A stretch of 64,000 bases of DNA, from assembly GCF_019551435.1 (NCBI RefSeq), contig NZ_CP080544.1, positions 2,071,138-2,135,137 of the forward strand, read 5' to 3'. Source of the stretch: Lysobacter soyae (lineage in GTDB: Bacteria; Pseudomonadota; Gammaproteobacteria; Xanthomonadales; Xanthomonadaceae). The notes beneath the pieces are model-generated. The model saw only the letters and a list, made by a program, of their open reading frames with translations. It ran no database searches and was not told the DNA's origin. The position numbers and the translations under genes were made by a program. Positions 49,380 through 57,725 of this stretch are shown here, piece after piece (position 1 is the first letter of the stretch; each line of letters opens with the position of its first letter).

Positions 49380-49417
49380 TGCAGGGCATTTTGCAATTCG
49401 GCTATTGGATTTTGGCG
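49380..49417. repeat. 38-base duplicate of an internal yeiH segment
   Basis: TGCAGGGCATTTTGCAATTC onward matches 48334-48371 inside yeiH at 35 of 38 positions and keeps the same coding frame (QGILQFGYWILA against QGILQFDNWILA). It abuts repeat copy 3 on one side and the OrfB remnant on the other. Confidence 0.8.
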
Positions 49418-49505
49418 AGAGCGCCTCATCCGCCCCCTTTGGGGGCACCTTCTCCACGTTGTGGAGAAGGGGAAAGCTGGACTTCTCTACGTCGTGGAGA
49501 AGGGA
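49418..49505. repeat. Dispersed palindromic repeat, copy 3 (3'-truncated)
   Basis: Begins AGAGCGCCTCATCCGCC, has the CCCCC-TTT-GGGGG mini-hairpin and ACCTTCTCC-ACGTTGT-GGAGAAGG, then TTCTCTAC-GTCGTGGAGAAG. The outer closing arm (GGATGAGGCGCT) found in copy 2 is missing. Ends 4 bases before the ctaB stop. Confidence 0.8.
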
Positions 49506-49508
49506 TTA

Positions 49509-50435
49509 TTAGGCTATGCGCATCCATTCCATGGTGGCGGCGGGGCGTAGCCAGGGGAGGAGCCAGTGGTCGGCGAGTAGGAAGGCGAACAGGGCCATCA
49601 GGTAAACGATGGAATAGTGGAAGACGCGCATGGCGAAGAATTCGTCGGGTGGGTTCAGCAGTTTCCATGCGTACCAGACGAACACGGCGCCGAGGATGAG
49701 CGCGCCGACCAGATAGAAGATGCCGCTCATGCCGGCCACCCAGGGCAGCAGGCTGACCACGAAGAGCAGCACGGTGTAGAGCAGGATTTGCCAACGGGTG
49801 TATTCGACGCCGTGGGTCACCGGCAGCATCGGCACCAGTGCGCGTGCGTAGTCGGCGCGGCGGAAAATGGCCAGGGCCCAAAAATGCGGCGGCGTCCAGA
49901 CGAAGATGATCAGCACCAACAGCAGTGCGTGGGCCCAGTCCCATTGGCCTTGCATGCCGGTGATGGCCGACCAGCCGAGCAGCGGCGGTGCGGCGCCGGC
50001 GATTCCGCCGATGACGATGTTCTGCGGTGTCGCGTGTTTCAGCCAAGCGGTGTAGATGATGGCGTAGCCGATCATCGAGGCGAAGGTGAGCGCGGCACAG
50101 ACCCAGTTCACACCGATGATCAACACCGCCATCGACAAGACCGCCAAGGCGATCGCGAAGGTCAGCACTTGTGCCGGCTTCAATGCGTGGGTCGGCAGCG
50201 GACGCCCTTTGGTGCGCGCCATTTTTTCGTCGATACGACGATCCAACAAATGGTTGATGGCGGCGGCGGATGCGGCCGCCAACCAAATGCCGAGCAATCC
50301 GAGCACCGCGAGCTTGGCTTCGGCGAAGGTCGGCAAACCGTCAATCGCGAGAAACACCCCGACGACGGCGGTGAACACTATCAGTGCCACCACGCGGGGT
50401 TTGGTGAGCGCCCAATAGCTTCGCCAATTGCTCAT
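49509..50435 (-). CDS. ctaB: Protohaem IX farnesyltransferase (haem O synthase)
   Basis: Converts haem B to haem O. 308 residues with about nine helices and the UbiA-type aspartate motifs: [20 protein letters not shown] and, later, [36 protein letters not shown] is a typical N-terminus. Start overlaps the ctaA stop by 4 bases. Confidence 0.95.
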   Translation of the reverse strand: MSNWRSYWALTKPRVVALIVFTAVVGVFLAIDGLPTFAEAKLAVLGLLGIWLAAASAAAINHLLDRRIDEKMARTKGRPLPTHALKPAQVLTFAIALAVLSMAVLIIGVNWVCAALTFASMIGYAIIYTAWLKHATPQNIVIGGIAGAAPPLLGWSAITGMQGQWDWAHALLLVLIIFVWTPPHFWALAIFRRADYARALVPMLPVTHGVEYTRWQILLYTVLLFVVSLLPWVAGMSGIFYLVGALILGAVFVWYAWKLLNPPDEFFAMRVFHYSIVYLMALFAFLLADHWLLPWLRPAATMEWMRIA

Positions 50436-51664
50436 GCGTTTGCGTCTTCCTCAATCGGAGAACGAAGGCGTGCCAACAAGCTCACCAAGGCGAACAGCAG
50501 CAACGCCGCGACCCCATTGTGCGCAACCGCCACCTTCAACGGCAAGGCGAACACAACATTGGCGATGCCGAGGCACACTTGCGTGGTCACCAGCAAGGCG
50601 ATGGCGCTGCCCCAGCCGCGCATGCCGGGCAAGCGGATGAACTTCACCGCCAACACCCACATGTAAATGAAGACTGCCAATGCCATCACGCGGTGCACGA
50701 GTTGGATGCCGATGCGCGACGCCCCGTCCAGCACACCGCCTTCGTAGTCCACGCCGACGCCGCGCCAAAGCACGAAGCCCTCACGGAAGTTGGCATCCGG
50801 CCACCACTGCCCCGCGCACTTGGGGAAATACGCCATCGATTTGCCTGCCCCGCAAGACAGCGCGGCATAGTTCGAACTGGTCCAACCGCCGAGCGCGATT
50901 TGCACCGCGAGCAATGCCAAGCCGACCATCACCCAAACACGGATGCGTTGCGAGTCGACCAGATTGATCGGCACATTGGTGGCACGCCAAGCCATCCACA
51001 CCAGCAAGGCGAAGGTGGTGAAGCCGCCCAACAAATGGCCCATGACCACGATCGGTTTCAACAACCAAGTGACCGTCCACATGCCGAGCAAGGCCTGCAC
51101 GATGATCATTGCCAAGGTCAGCACGGCCACGCGCGAGAGGTCGCTGTTCGACCACCGCCATGCCGCGAACAACAACACCAACTCACCGATGGCCGCCAAG
51201 ACCGCCGCGCCTTCAAACCACGGCAGCGATTCGGGCGACAAGCGCACCAAAGGCGTCAGCGCATCGATCTGCGCGCCCTTCATATAGGCAAAAATCGACA
51301 CCGCCACTAAAGCAGCAGCACCGACCACCTGCATCACGCCCTTCGCACGCTTGCGTACGGCGCCGAGTGCCAGCAAGAACACCAGCAAGCCCAAAGTGCC
51401 GGCCAATTGGCGGTGCACTTGTTCACGCCAGGCACGCGTGTTGTCGAACTCGCGAATATGCGAGGCGGCGTGCGACGAAGCATCCGCAATCGTCTTCGGC
51501 CATGTGGCCTGGCCGTAACAGGTCGGCCAATCCGGGCAGCTGAGGCCTGCATTGGAGAGGCGCACGAAGGCACCGAACACGATCACGCAGAACGCGAGGA
51601 TGACCGCAAACCAAGCCAGTCGATGGAAGTGGCGCGAGACCACCGGAACAAGAGGACGACTCAT
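50432..51664 (-). CDS. ctaA: Haem A synthase
   Basis: Oxidises the methyl of haem O to a formyl group. 410 residues, eight helices in two halves, with [23 protein letters not shown] near the N-terminus (extracellular loop) and paired His-bearing helices ([30 protein letters not shown]). Acts with ctaB to supply haem A to the aa3 oxidase encoded upstream. Confidence 0.95.
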   Translation of the reverse strand: MSRPLVPVVSRHFHRLAWFAVILAFCVIVFGAFVRLSNAGLSCPDWPTCYGQATWPKTIADASSHAASHIREFDNTRAWREQVHRQLAGTLGLLVFLLALGAVRKRAKGVMQVVGAAALVAVSIFAYMKGAQIDALTPLVRLSPESLPWFEGAAVLAAIGELVLLFAAWRWSNSDLSRVAVLTLAMIIVQALLGMWTVTWLLKPIVVMGHLLGGFTTFALLVWMAWRATNVPINLVDSQRIRVWVMVGLALLAVQIALGGWTSSNYAALSCGAGKSMAYFPKCAGQWWPDANFREGFVLWRGVGVDYEGGVLDGASRIGIQLVHRVMALAVFIYMWVLAVKFIRLPGMRGWGSAIALLVTTQVCLGIANVVFALPLKVAVAHNGVAALLLFALVSLLARLRSPIEEDANA

Positions 51665-52233
51665 CGCAGTTTCAACAGTCTTGAAAGGTCGGTACGGATA
51701 TCACCGGGATCCGTGCCCGGCTTGTAACGCAGAACGACGAACCCGTTGGGATCGAGAATATAGGTCACCGGGCCGGCCGGATCGTTGGCGCGCGGCAGTT
51801 TTGCCAGCAACGCCGGATCAGCTTGCAAGGCGCGCGGATGGCTGGCTGCCGGTGCGCCTTCCGGCACAGCTGCCCACCACAACAAGTCCACGCGCGGCGC
51901 ATCCTTGCCGAGAATTTGCCACAGGGTGTCGAGCTGGTTCGCCAAGGCGGTGCACTTGTCCGCGCAGTTGTCGGACGGCACCACCAAAATGCGCCATTTG
52001 CGTTCGATCGGATTCCACGGATAGGCCGTGCCATCCGCCAACTTCGGTTGCAGCAAATGTGCATCCACCGCCGGCTGCAGCAATTCGCCCTTGGCTTTCA
52101 AGCCTTCAGGACGCCAGCCCGAATAGCGCAGAATGCCGGCCAGCAAGAAGCTGCCGAGAAAGGCCACTGCAACGATGGTGAGCGTGCGTTTGTTGCGCGC
52201 CGTGGTGGTGAGGCGAGGTTCTTGCGAGTTCAT
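51661..52233 (-). CDS. Sco-like thioredoxin-fold membrane protein, CxxxC
   Basis: 190 residues. One N-terminal helix (IVAVAFLGSFLLAGILRYSG), then a periplasmic thioredoxin-like domain. SDNCADKCTALANQLDTLW has C90 and C94 in the CxxxC spacing used by Sco1/SenC to bind copper, and VTYILDPNGFVVLRYKPG resembles the Sco C-terminal strand, but I do not see the third ligand, a His before that strand. Overlaps of 4 bases on both sides lock it into the surf1-ctaA-ctaB operon. Probably a divergent CuA-assembly factor. Confidence 0.7.
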   Translation of the reverse strand: MNSQEPRLTTTARNKRTLTIVAVAFLGSFLLAGILRYSGWRPEGLKAKGELLQPAVDAHLLQPKLADGTAYPWNPIERKWRILVVPSDNCADKCTALANQLDTLWQILGKDAPRVDLLWWAAVPEGAPAASHPRALQADPALLAKLPRANDPAGPVTYILDPNGFVVLRYKPGTDPGDIRTDLSRLLKLR

Positions 52234-52946
52234 TTCTTTCGGGCCCTCAGGCTCAATAGCAGCGTGATCACGAAAATGGCCGCGGCCATGGCGAACCACT
52301 GCACCGCATAGGCGAAGTGTTTCTCGGGCGGCATCGTGGTCGGGAAAACGTGGAAATCGCGCTTGCCGCCGACCTTCAGGGCCGGATCGAGTCGCATCAC
52401 GCGCGGTGCAACGGGGGTATTCCCCAAGGCTTGCTTCAAGGAACGCGCGTCGATGCGCGTCACCACCGTCACGCCGTTGCCCTTTTGTACTTGGTCGGCA
52501 ACCAATCCGCCGGAGGGCGGTGGCATCAACAGGCCTTGCACCTCGAGCTGCGCGGGCAGCAGCGGTTTCGGCATGATGCGATTGGGGCCCAACGGATACC
52601 AACCGAAATCCAGCATCACACTGCGTCCGGAAGCATCGACCGCACAGGGCGCGAACGCACGGATGCCCGGCTGGCCGTCATTCAATTGGTTGTCGAGCAT
52701 CACCACGTGGCGGCCATCCAGCAAACAGCTGCCGACTGCCCAATCGAAGGCTTGCATACGATCTGGTGCAAACGCGACGGCCAAGGGCTGCGCCTTGCGC
52801 GCGTCGATTTGGGCCTGGACTTGCGCAAACAAGGCCTCTTTCTCGGCCTTGCGATGCAACTGCCACACGCCCAAGCGCACGAACAGCGCCATGACCACCG
52901 CAGCCAGCAGCCAATACTTCCAAAACCGGCGCAATGTTGGTGTCAT
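52230..52946 (-). CDS. SURF1 family cytochrome oxidase assembly protein
   Basis: 238 residues. Two helices, one near each end (WLLAAVVMALFVRLGVWQ, WFAMAAAIFVITLLLSL), flank a periplasmic domain. VWQLHRKAEKEAL, LDFGWYPLG and the C-terminal HFAYAVQWFAMA are SURF1 signatures. Helps insert haem A into subunit I. ATG 52946 with GGGAT upstream; a GTG one codon earlier is open. Confidence 0.92.
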   Translation of the reverse strand: MTPTLRRFWKYWLLAAVVMALFVRLGVWQLHRKAEKEALFAQVQAQIDARKAQPLAVAFAPDRMQAFDWAVGSCLLDGRHVVMLDNQLNDGQPGIRAFAPCAVDASGRSVMLDFGWYPLGPNRIMPKPLLPAQLEVQGLLMPPPSGGLVADQVQKGNGVTVVTRIDARSLKQALGNTPVAPRVMRLDPALKVGGKRDFHVFPTTMPPEKHFAYAVQWFAMAAAIFVITLLLSLRARKK

Positions 52947-53009
52947 CACTTACATCCCAAGCGGGCGAATTGCGATAATCGGGGATTGAACCCCTTGAGT
53001 ACCCAAACC

Positions 53010-53228
53010 ATGAACCCGTCTTTGAAGCTGGTGTTGATCGTCGGATTCCTCATCGTGATCCTTTGGAATCTCGGCGCGGGTCTGTACTACATGCTGACTG
53101 ACAAGGGTCAGTCCAAACGCACCGTCAATGCGCTGACGCGCCGCATTGCATTCTCGGTGGCGATGATTCTGCTGGTGATCCTTGCCATTTACATGGGTTG
53201 GATCACCCCGCACGGTGTGGGCGGCTAA
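53010..53228 (+). CDS. Two-helix membrane protein, DUF2909 type
   Basis: 72 residues: helix 1 KLVLIVGFLIVILWNLGAGLYYM, a basic loop with LTRRIAFSV, and helix 2 VAMILLVILAIYMGW. This twin-helix DUF2909 pattern is common next to cytochrome oxidase genes. It is the only plus-strand gene inside the oxidase cluster. Function unknown. Confidence 0.82.
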   Translation: MNPSLKLVLIVGFLIVILWNLGAGLYYMLTDKGQSKRTVNALTRRIAFSVAMILLVILAIYMGWITPHGVGG

Positions 53229-53267
53229 CCGCCCCACCCTGTTTCAACAATCGCTGATGCGCTTCGC

Positions 53268-54152
53268 TTACAAGACGTAAACGAAGATGAAGAGCATCAA
53301 CCAAACGACGTCCACAAAGTGCCAGTACCACGCGACGGCTTCAAAGCCGAAGTGGTCGTCACGGCTGAAGTGACCGCGCAAGCAACGGAACCAAATCACG
53401 ATCAGCATCACCGTGCCGAGGGTCACGTGCAGACCGTGGAAGCCGGTGAGCATGAAGAAGGTGGAGCCGTAGATACCCGAGCTGAGCTTCAGATTGAGCT
53501 CGCTATAGGCATGCATGTATTCCTCAGCTTGGAAGAACAAGAACGTGCAGCCCAACAGGATGGTGAGACCCAGGAACACCAACAAGGTTTGGCGCTGACC
53601 GGCCTTCAGAGCGTGGTGCGCGATGGTGATGGTGACACCCGAGGTCAACAGAATCAGCGTATTCAACAACGGTAGGCCCCAAGCGCCGACCGTTTGGAAA
53701 TGGCCGCCGATCGAGAGCGGACCATTGGCCGGCCAGCCGCCGGTGTAACCGTTGTACAGCAGGTCGTTGGTCAACACGCCGTGGCCTTCACCGGCCAACC
53801 ACGGCAACGCGTATTGGCGGGTGTAGAACAAAGCGCCGAAAAACGCGGCAAAGAACATGATTTCCGAGAAGATGAACCAGACCATGCCCATGCGGAACGA
53901 AGTGTCCACTTGGCGGTTGTAGAAACCACGCACCGATTCGCCAACGACGTCGGCAAACCACTTAAACATGACGATCGCGAGGAAGGCGAGGCCGACATAG
54001 AACACCGGCTTGCCGAACGAGGCTTCGTTCAACATGGTTGCGAAGCCGAACATCGTCACGAACAGCGCCACCGACGCCACGATCGGCCAACGGCTCGAAT
54101 GCGGAACGAAGTAGCGTTCGGAAGGGTTTGAGTGTGCGTGGGCTTCAGCCAT
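53268..54152 (-). CDS. ctaE: Cytochrome c oxidase subunit III
   Basis: 294 residues with seven helices. YFVPHSSRWPIVASVALF, SEIMFFAAFFGALFY, the lipid-contact ANGPLSIGG region, FFMLTGFHGLHV and the C-terminal EAVAWYWHFVDVVWLMLFIF identify COX3. Downstream of ctaG in the ctaC-D-(small)-G-E order. Confidence 0.96.
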   Translation of the reverse strand: MAEAHAHSNPSERYFVPHSSRWPIVASVALFVTMFGFATMLNEASFGKPVFYVGLAFLAIVMFKWFADVVGESVRGFYNRQVDTSFRMGMVWFIFSEIMFFAAFFGALFYTRQYALPWLAGEGHGVLTNDLLYNGYTGGWPANGPLSIGGHFQTVGAWGLPLLNTLILLTSGVTITIAHHALKAGQRQTLLVFLGLTILLGCTFLFFQAEEYMHAYSELNLKLSSGIYGSTFFMLTGFHGLHVTLGTVMLIVIWFRCLRGHFSRDDHFGFEAVAWYWHFVDVVWLMLFIFVYVL

Positions 54153-54172
54153 GGCGATATCTCAATTCAAAA

Positions 54173-54772
54173 TCAAGGGGCGGTATGCGCCGTTGAGGGC
54201 AACTTGCCCGCGGCCGCATGGCGCACGGATTCCGTCAACGAATCATTTTGATAAAACACGTAGGACAGGGTCAGCGTTTTCACATCCGCCGGCAAGGCGG
54301 GATCAACGATGAAGCGCACAGGCATGTCCTTGATTTCGCCTGCGGCCAGTTTTTGTTCGGTGAAACAGAAGCACTCGGTCTTGTTGAAGTAACCCGAACC
54401 GCGTGCCGGCTCGACGGAAGGCACGGCATTGCCGACCACAACCGCGTTGCTGATGTTCTTCGCGAAATAGCTGGTTTCGTATTGCTTGCCGACCTGCACC
54501 TTCATCGAACGGGTGTTCGGATGGAAGCTCCAGGGCAACTTCGAATTGACCACGCCGTCGAATTCGACGGTGATCCAACGATTGGGGTCGGCCGCTTCTT
54601 TCGCCTTCGCACCCGTGGCCGGACCTTGGTCGACTTTCACGCCAAACACTTTTTCACAAGCGACCCGATACAGCGGCACCAGCGAGAAGGTGAAAGCAAA
54701 GGCCAGCGCCACCACGATCAGCAACTTGCCCAGGCCGCGAGTATTGGCTTTGGGTTGCGGATCAGTGGGCAC
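54173..54772 (-). CDS. ctaG: Cytochrome oxidase copper-assembly protein Cox11
   Basis: Delivers copper to the CuB site of subunit I. 199 residues: one N-terminal helix (LLIVVALAFAFTFSLVPLYR), then an Ig-like periplasmic domain with the copper-binding CFCF motif in NKTECFCFTEQ and YVFYQNDS near the C-terminus. Start codon GTG 54772, overlapping the end of the small upstream gene by 11 bases. Confidence 0.95.
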   Translation of the reverse strand: MPTDPQPKANTRGLGKLLIVVALAFAFTFSLVPLYRVACEKVFGVKVDQGPATGAKAKEAADPNRWITVEFDGVVNSKLPWSFHPNTRSMKVQVGKQYETSYFAKNISNAVVVGNAVPSVEPARGSGYFNKTECFCFTEQKLAAGEIKDMPVRFIVDPALPADVKTLTLSYVFYQNDSLTESVRHAAAGKLPSTAHTAP

Positions 54773-54899
54773 GGCCGATGACTCCGCTCAAGATGAAGGC
54801 CGCATAGATCGCTGCGGCGACCAGACCGATCCACAGCGCGGTACGCCGGGCGCGTTTGCGTCCGGCTTCCACGACTGCGTTGTCGGTGCGGTCATCCAT
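54762..54899 (-). CDS. Cytochrome oxidase small assembly protein, 45 residues
   Basis: ATG at 54899-54897 opens a 45-codon frame ending TGA at 54764-54762. The product starts MDDRTDNAVVEAGRKRARRT and has one helix (ALWIGLVAAAIYAAFILSGV). A tiny single-helix protein between ctaD and ctaG is a recurring feature of proteobacterial oxidase operons. It overlaps the ctaG start by 11 bases and lies 10 bases from ctaD, strong support for a real coupled gene. Confidence 0.8.
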   Translation of the reverse strand: MDDRTDNAVVEAGRKRARRTALWIGLVAAAIYAAFILSGVIGRAH

Positions 54900-54909
54900 T
54901 CGAATCGAC

Positions 54910-56535
54910 TCAGTGCGTGATGTCGTCGTGGGCGAGATCGCCCGCCTTCAACACCGGCGGCACTTCGAAGGTGTGGTGCGGTGCCGGCGACGGCACAGTC
55001 CATTCCAGACCCTTGGCACCTTCCCAAGCGCGCGGCAAAGCCTTTTCACCGGTCTTGAGCGAACGCCACAAGATGAAGGCCATCAAGAACGGCGTCACGA
55101 ACATGCCGAAGGCACCGATCGAGCTGATGAAGTTCCAGTCGGCAAACACCACGTTGTAGTCCGGGATACGACGCGGCATGCCGGCAAGGCCGAGGAAGTG
55201 TTGCGGGAAGAACAGCAGGTTGACGAACACCATGGTCCACCAGAAGTGGAACTTGCCGAGACGCTCGCTATACATGCGACCCGTCCACTTCGGCCACCAG
55301 TAATAGGTCGCGGCGATGATCGAGAACAAGGCACCGGTCACCAACACATAGTGGAAGTGCGCCACCACGAAGTAGGTGTCGTGGTATTGGAAGTCGGCCG
55401 GCACCAGCGCCAACATCAGGCCGGAGAAACCGCCGATGGTGAACAGGAACACGAAACCGATCGCCCACAACATCGGGGTTTCGAACGTGAGCGAGCCTTT
55501 CCACATCGTGCTGACCCAGTTGAAGACCTTCACGCCGGTGGGCACGGAGATCAACATGGTGGCGAGCATGAAGTAGATTTCGCCACCCAGCGGCATGCCG
55601 ACGGCGAACATGTGGTGGGCCCACACGATGAAGGACAGGAACGCGATCGCGGCGGTCGCGTACACCATCGCCTGATAACCGAACAGCGGCTTGCGGCTGA
55701 AGGTCGGCAGGATTTCGCTGACCACACCGAAGGCCGGCAGGATCATGATGTACACCTCGGGGTGACCGAAGAACCAGAAGATGTGCTGGTACATGACCGG
55801 GTCACCGCCACCGGCGGCGTTGAAGAAGGTGGTGCCGAAGAACTTGTCGGTCAGCAACATGGTGACCGCACCGGCCAAGACCGGCATCACGGCAATCAAC
55901 AGGAACGCGGTGATCAGCCAGGTCCAAGCGAAGATCGGCATCTTCAACAGATCAACGCCCGGCGCGCGCATGTTGAGCACGGTGGCGATGATGTTGATGG
56001 CGCCCATGATCGAGCTGATACCCATCATGTGCACGGCGAACACGGCGAACGCCACGTTGGCGCCACCTTGCAGGAACAACGGCGGATACATGGTCCAACC
56101 ACCGGCCGGCGCACCGCCCGGGAGGAACAAGGTGATCAGCAGCATCGCGAACGCGAACGGCATGATCCAGAACGAGTAGTTGTTCATGCGCGGCATCGCC
56201 ATGTCAGGCGCGCCGATTTGCAACGGAATCATCCAGTTGGCCAGACCGACAAATGCCGGCATCACGCCACCGAAGATCATGACCAGTGCATGCACCGTGG
56301 TCATTTGGTTGAAGAACTCCGGCCCGCCCGGCAACTGCAAGCCCGGCTTCATCAGTTCGTAGCGGATCAGCACCGACATCGCGGCGCCGATGATGAACAT
56401 GATGAAGGAGAAGATCAGGTACAGCGTACCGATGTCTTTATGGTTGGTCGAAAAGAACCAACGTTCGGCGAACGACTGCTTGTGACCATGGTGGTCATCA
56501 TGGTGTGTATCGAGGTGGGGGTGCGTAACGGACAT
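54910..56535 (-). CDS. ctaD: Cytochrome c oxidase subunit I (aa3 type)
   Basis: Catalytic subunit with haem a and the haem a3-CuB centre. 541 residues and twelve helices. Visible ligands: TVHALVMIFGG (haem a His), WFFGHPEVYI (Trp/His/Glu/Tyr of the CuB-Tyr crosslink), IVWAHHMF (the CuB histidine pair) and FVVAHFHYVL (haem a/a3 His). A His-rich N-terminus (HLDTHHDDHHGHK) precedes AERWFFSTNHKDIGTLY. Confidence 0.98.
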   Translation of the reverse strand: MSVTHPHLDTHHDDHHGHKQSFAERWFFSTNHKDIGTLYLIFSFIMFIIGAAMSVLIRYELMKPGLQLPGGPEFFNQMTTVHALVMIFGGVMPAFVGLANWMIPLQIGAPDMAMPRMNNYSFWIMPFAFAMLLITLFLPGGAPAGGWTMYPPLFLQGGANVAFAVFAVHMMGISSIMGAINIIATVLNMRAPGVDLLKMPIFAWTWLITAFLLIAVMPVLAGAVTMLLTDKFFGTTFFNAAGGGDPVMYQHIFWFFGHPEVYIMILPAFGVVSEILPTFSRKPLFGYQAMVYATAAIAFLSFIVWAHHMFAVGMPLGGEIYFMLATMLISVPTGVKVFNWVSTMWKGSLTFETPMLWAIGFVFLFTIGGFSGLMLALVPADFQYHDTYFVVAHFHYVLVTGALFSIIAATYYWWPKWTGRMYSERLGKFHFWWTMVFVNLLFFPQHFLGLAGMPRRIPDYNVVFADWNFISSIGAFGMFVTPFLMAFILWRSLKTGEKALPRAWEGAKGLEWTVPSPAPHHTFEVPPVLKAGDLAHDDITH

Positions 56536-56570
56536 GTGTCTCTCTCTCGAAATCGGCTGCGCGCGAACGC

Positions 56571-57515
56571 TCAGCCCTTGGCAGCCGCAGCGGTCGCAGC
56601 GGTTTCGGTGGATTCGGCAGGCGCTGCCGCCGGGTCGGCCGGTGTCTCACTGGCAACCGGCGCAGCGGCAGCCGGTGCGGCGTCCTTCGCTTCCGCGGCT
56701 TTCTGCGCTTGGCGCTGGTCGTACAACCACGCTTGGAATTCCGCCATCGGCACGGCTTTCACAACGATCGGCATGAAGCCGTGGTCCTTGCCGCACAGTT
56801 CAGCGCACTGGCCGCGGTACACGCCCGGCTTTTCGATGATGGTCCATGCACCGTTCACGGTGCCCGGGTTGGCGTCTTGCTTGAAGCCCAGCGCCGGCAC
56901 CCACCAGGAGTGGATTACGTCATCCGAGGTGATCATGAAGCGGACCTTGGCGCCGACCGGCAGCACCAACGGATTGTCGACGTCCAGCAGGTAGTGGGCG
57001 TGGTCGGCTTCGGTCGGCGACTTGCCCGACTGACGCAGTTCGTCCGACTTACGATCCAAACGGCTGGTGTAAGCCACGCCTTGATCGAGGTATTCGTACT
57101 TCCACATCCATTGATAACCGGTGACGCGCACGGTCAGCTGGGAATCGCGGGTGTCGTAGATCTTGATCAGGTTTTTGACCGCGGGGATGGTCAGCACGAT
57201 CAGGATGATCACCGGAATGACCGTCCAAATGATTTCAGCCTTGGTGTTATGGCTGAACTGCGAGGCGACGGCGCCCTTCGAGCGACGGAACTTGAACATG
57301 GCGTAGAACATCGCGCCGAACACGATCACACCGATGACGACACAGACCCACAGGCCCCACATATGGGTGATGTAGGCGTTATGTGCGGTCGAAGTGACGC
57401 CTTTACCCATGTTCAGCTGCCAACGGACCGGATCGGCCGGGCCGGCCAGCGCGGCCAAGGGCGTCAGCGCGGCGAGCGCCAAGGCGGAAAGTTGCATCCA
57501 ACGCGATTGCTTCAT
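56571..57515 (-). CDS. ctaC: Cytochrome c oxidase subunit II
   Basis: Carries the binuclear CuA centre that accepts electrons from cytochrome c. 314 residues: signal peptide (LALAALTPLAALAG), two helices, then a cupredoxin domain with WVPALGFKQDANPG and GQCAELCGKDHGFMPI (Cys, Cys, His, Met ligands). The C-terminal 45 residues are Ala/Pro-rich and there is no fused cytochrome c. First gene of the oxidase cluster. Confidence 0.97.
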   Translation of the reverse strand: MKQSRWMQLSALALAALTPLAALAGPADPVRWQLNMGKGVTSTAHNAYITHMWGLWVCVVIGVIVFGAMFYAMFKFRRSKGAVASQFSHNTKAEIIWTVIPVIILIVLTIPAVKNLIKIYDTRDSQLTVRVTGYQWMWKYEYLDQGVAYTSRLDRKSDELRQSGKSPTEADHAHYLLDVDNPLVLPVGAKVRFMITSDDVIHSWWVPALGFKQDANPGTVNGAWTIIEKPGVYRGQCAELCGKDHGFMPIVVKAVPMAEFQAWLYDQRQAQKAAEAKDAAPAAAAPVASETPADPAAAPAESTETAATAAAAKG

Positions 57516-57725
57516 TTAGAACCCCGTGACCACAGTCGGACACCCGACTACGGAAATCTGGCAATAGGAAATAACGGGCACCGGCTAGCCGGAAGCCCGC
57601 GAAACACCCAACATGGTAAATCGGCGATGGGCATAGGGGCAAGCATTAAGGTTCTCCTCGAACCTGTACAGGCCGTTCCGGCTGTAACATTGGGCCTCCG
57701 TATTCACCTTGATAGAACCCTGTCA

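Noticed and set aside
57581..57592. Palindrome CCGGCTAGCCGG in the ctaC/putA spacer
   Set aside because: Only 12 bases and highly GC-biased; such short palindromes are expected by chance here.
56709..57725. Upstream extension of putA by 339 codons
   Set aside because: It runs antisense through ctaC; GTG 57726 gives a normal PutA N-terminus and length.
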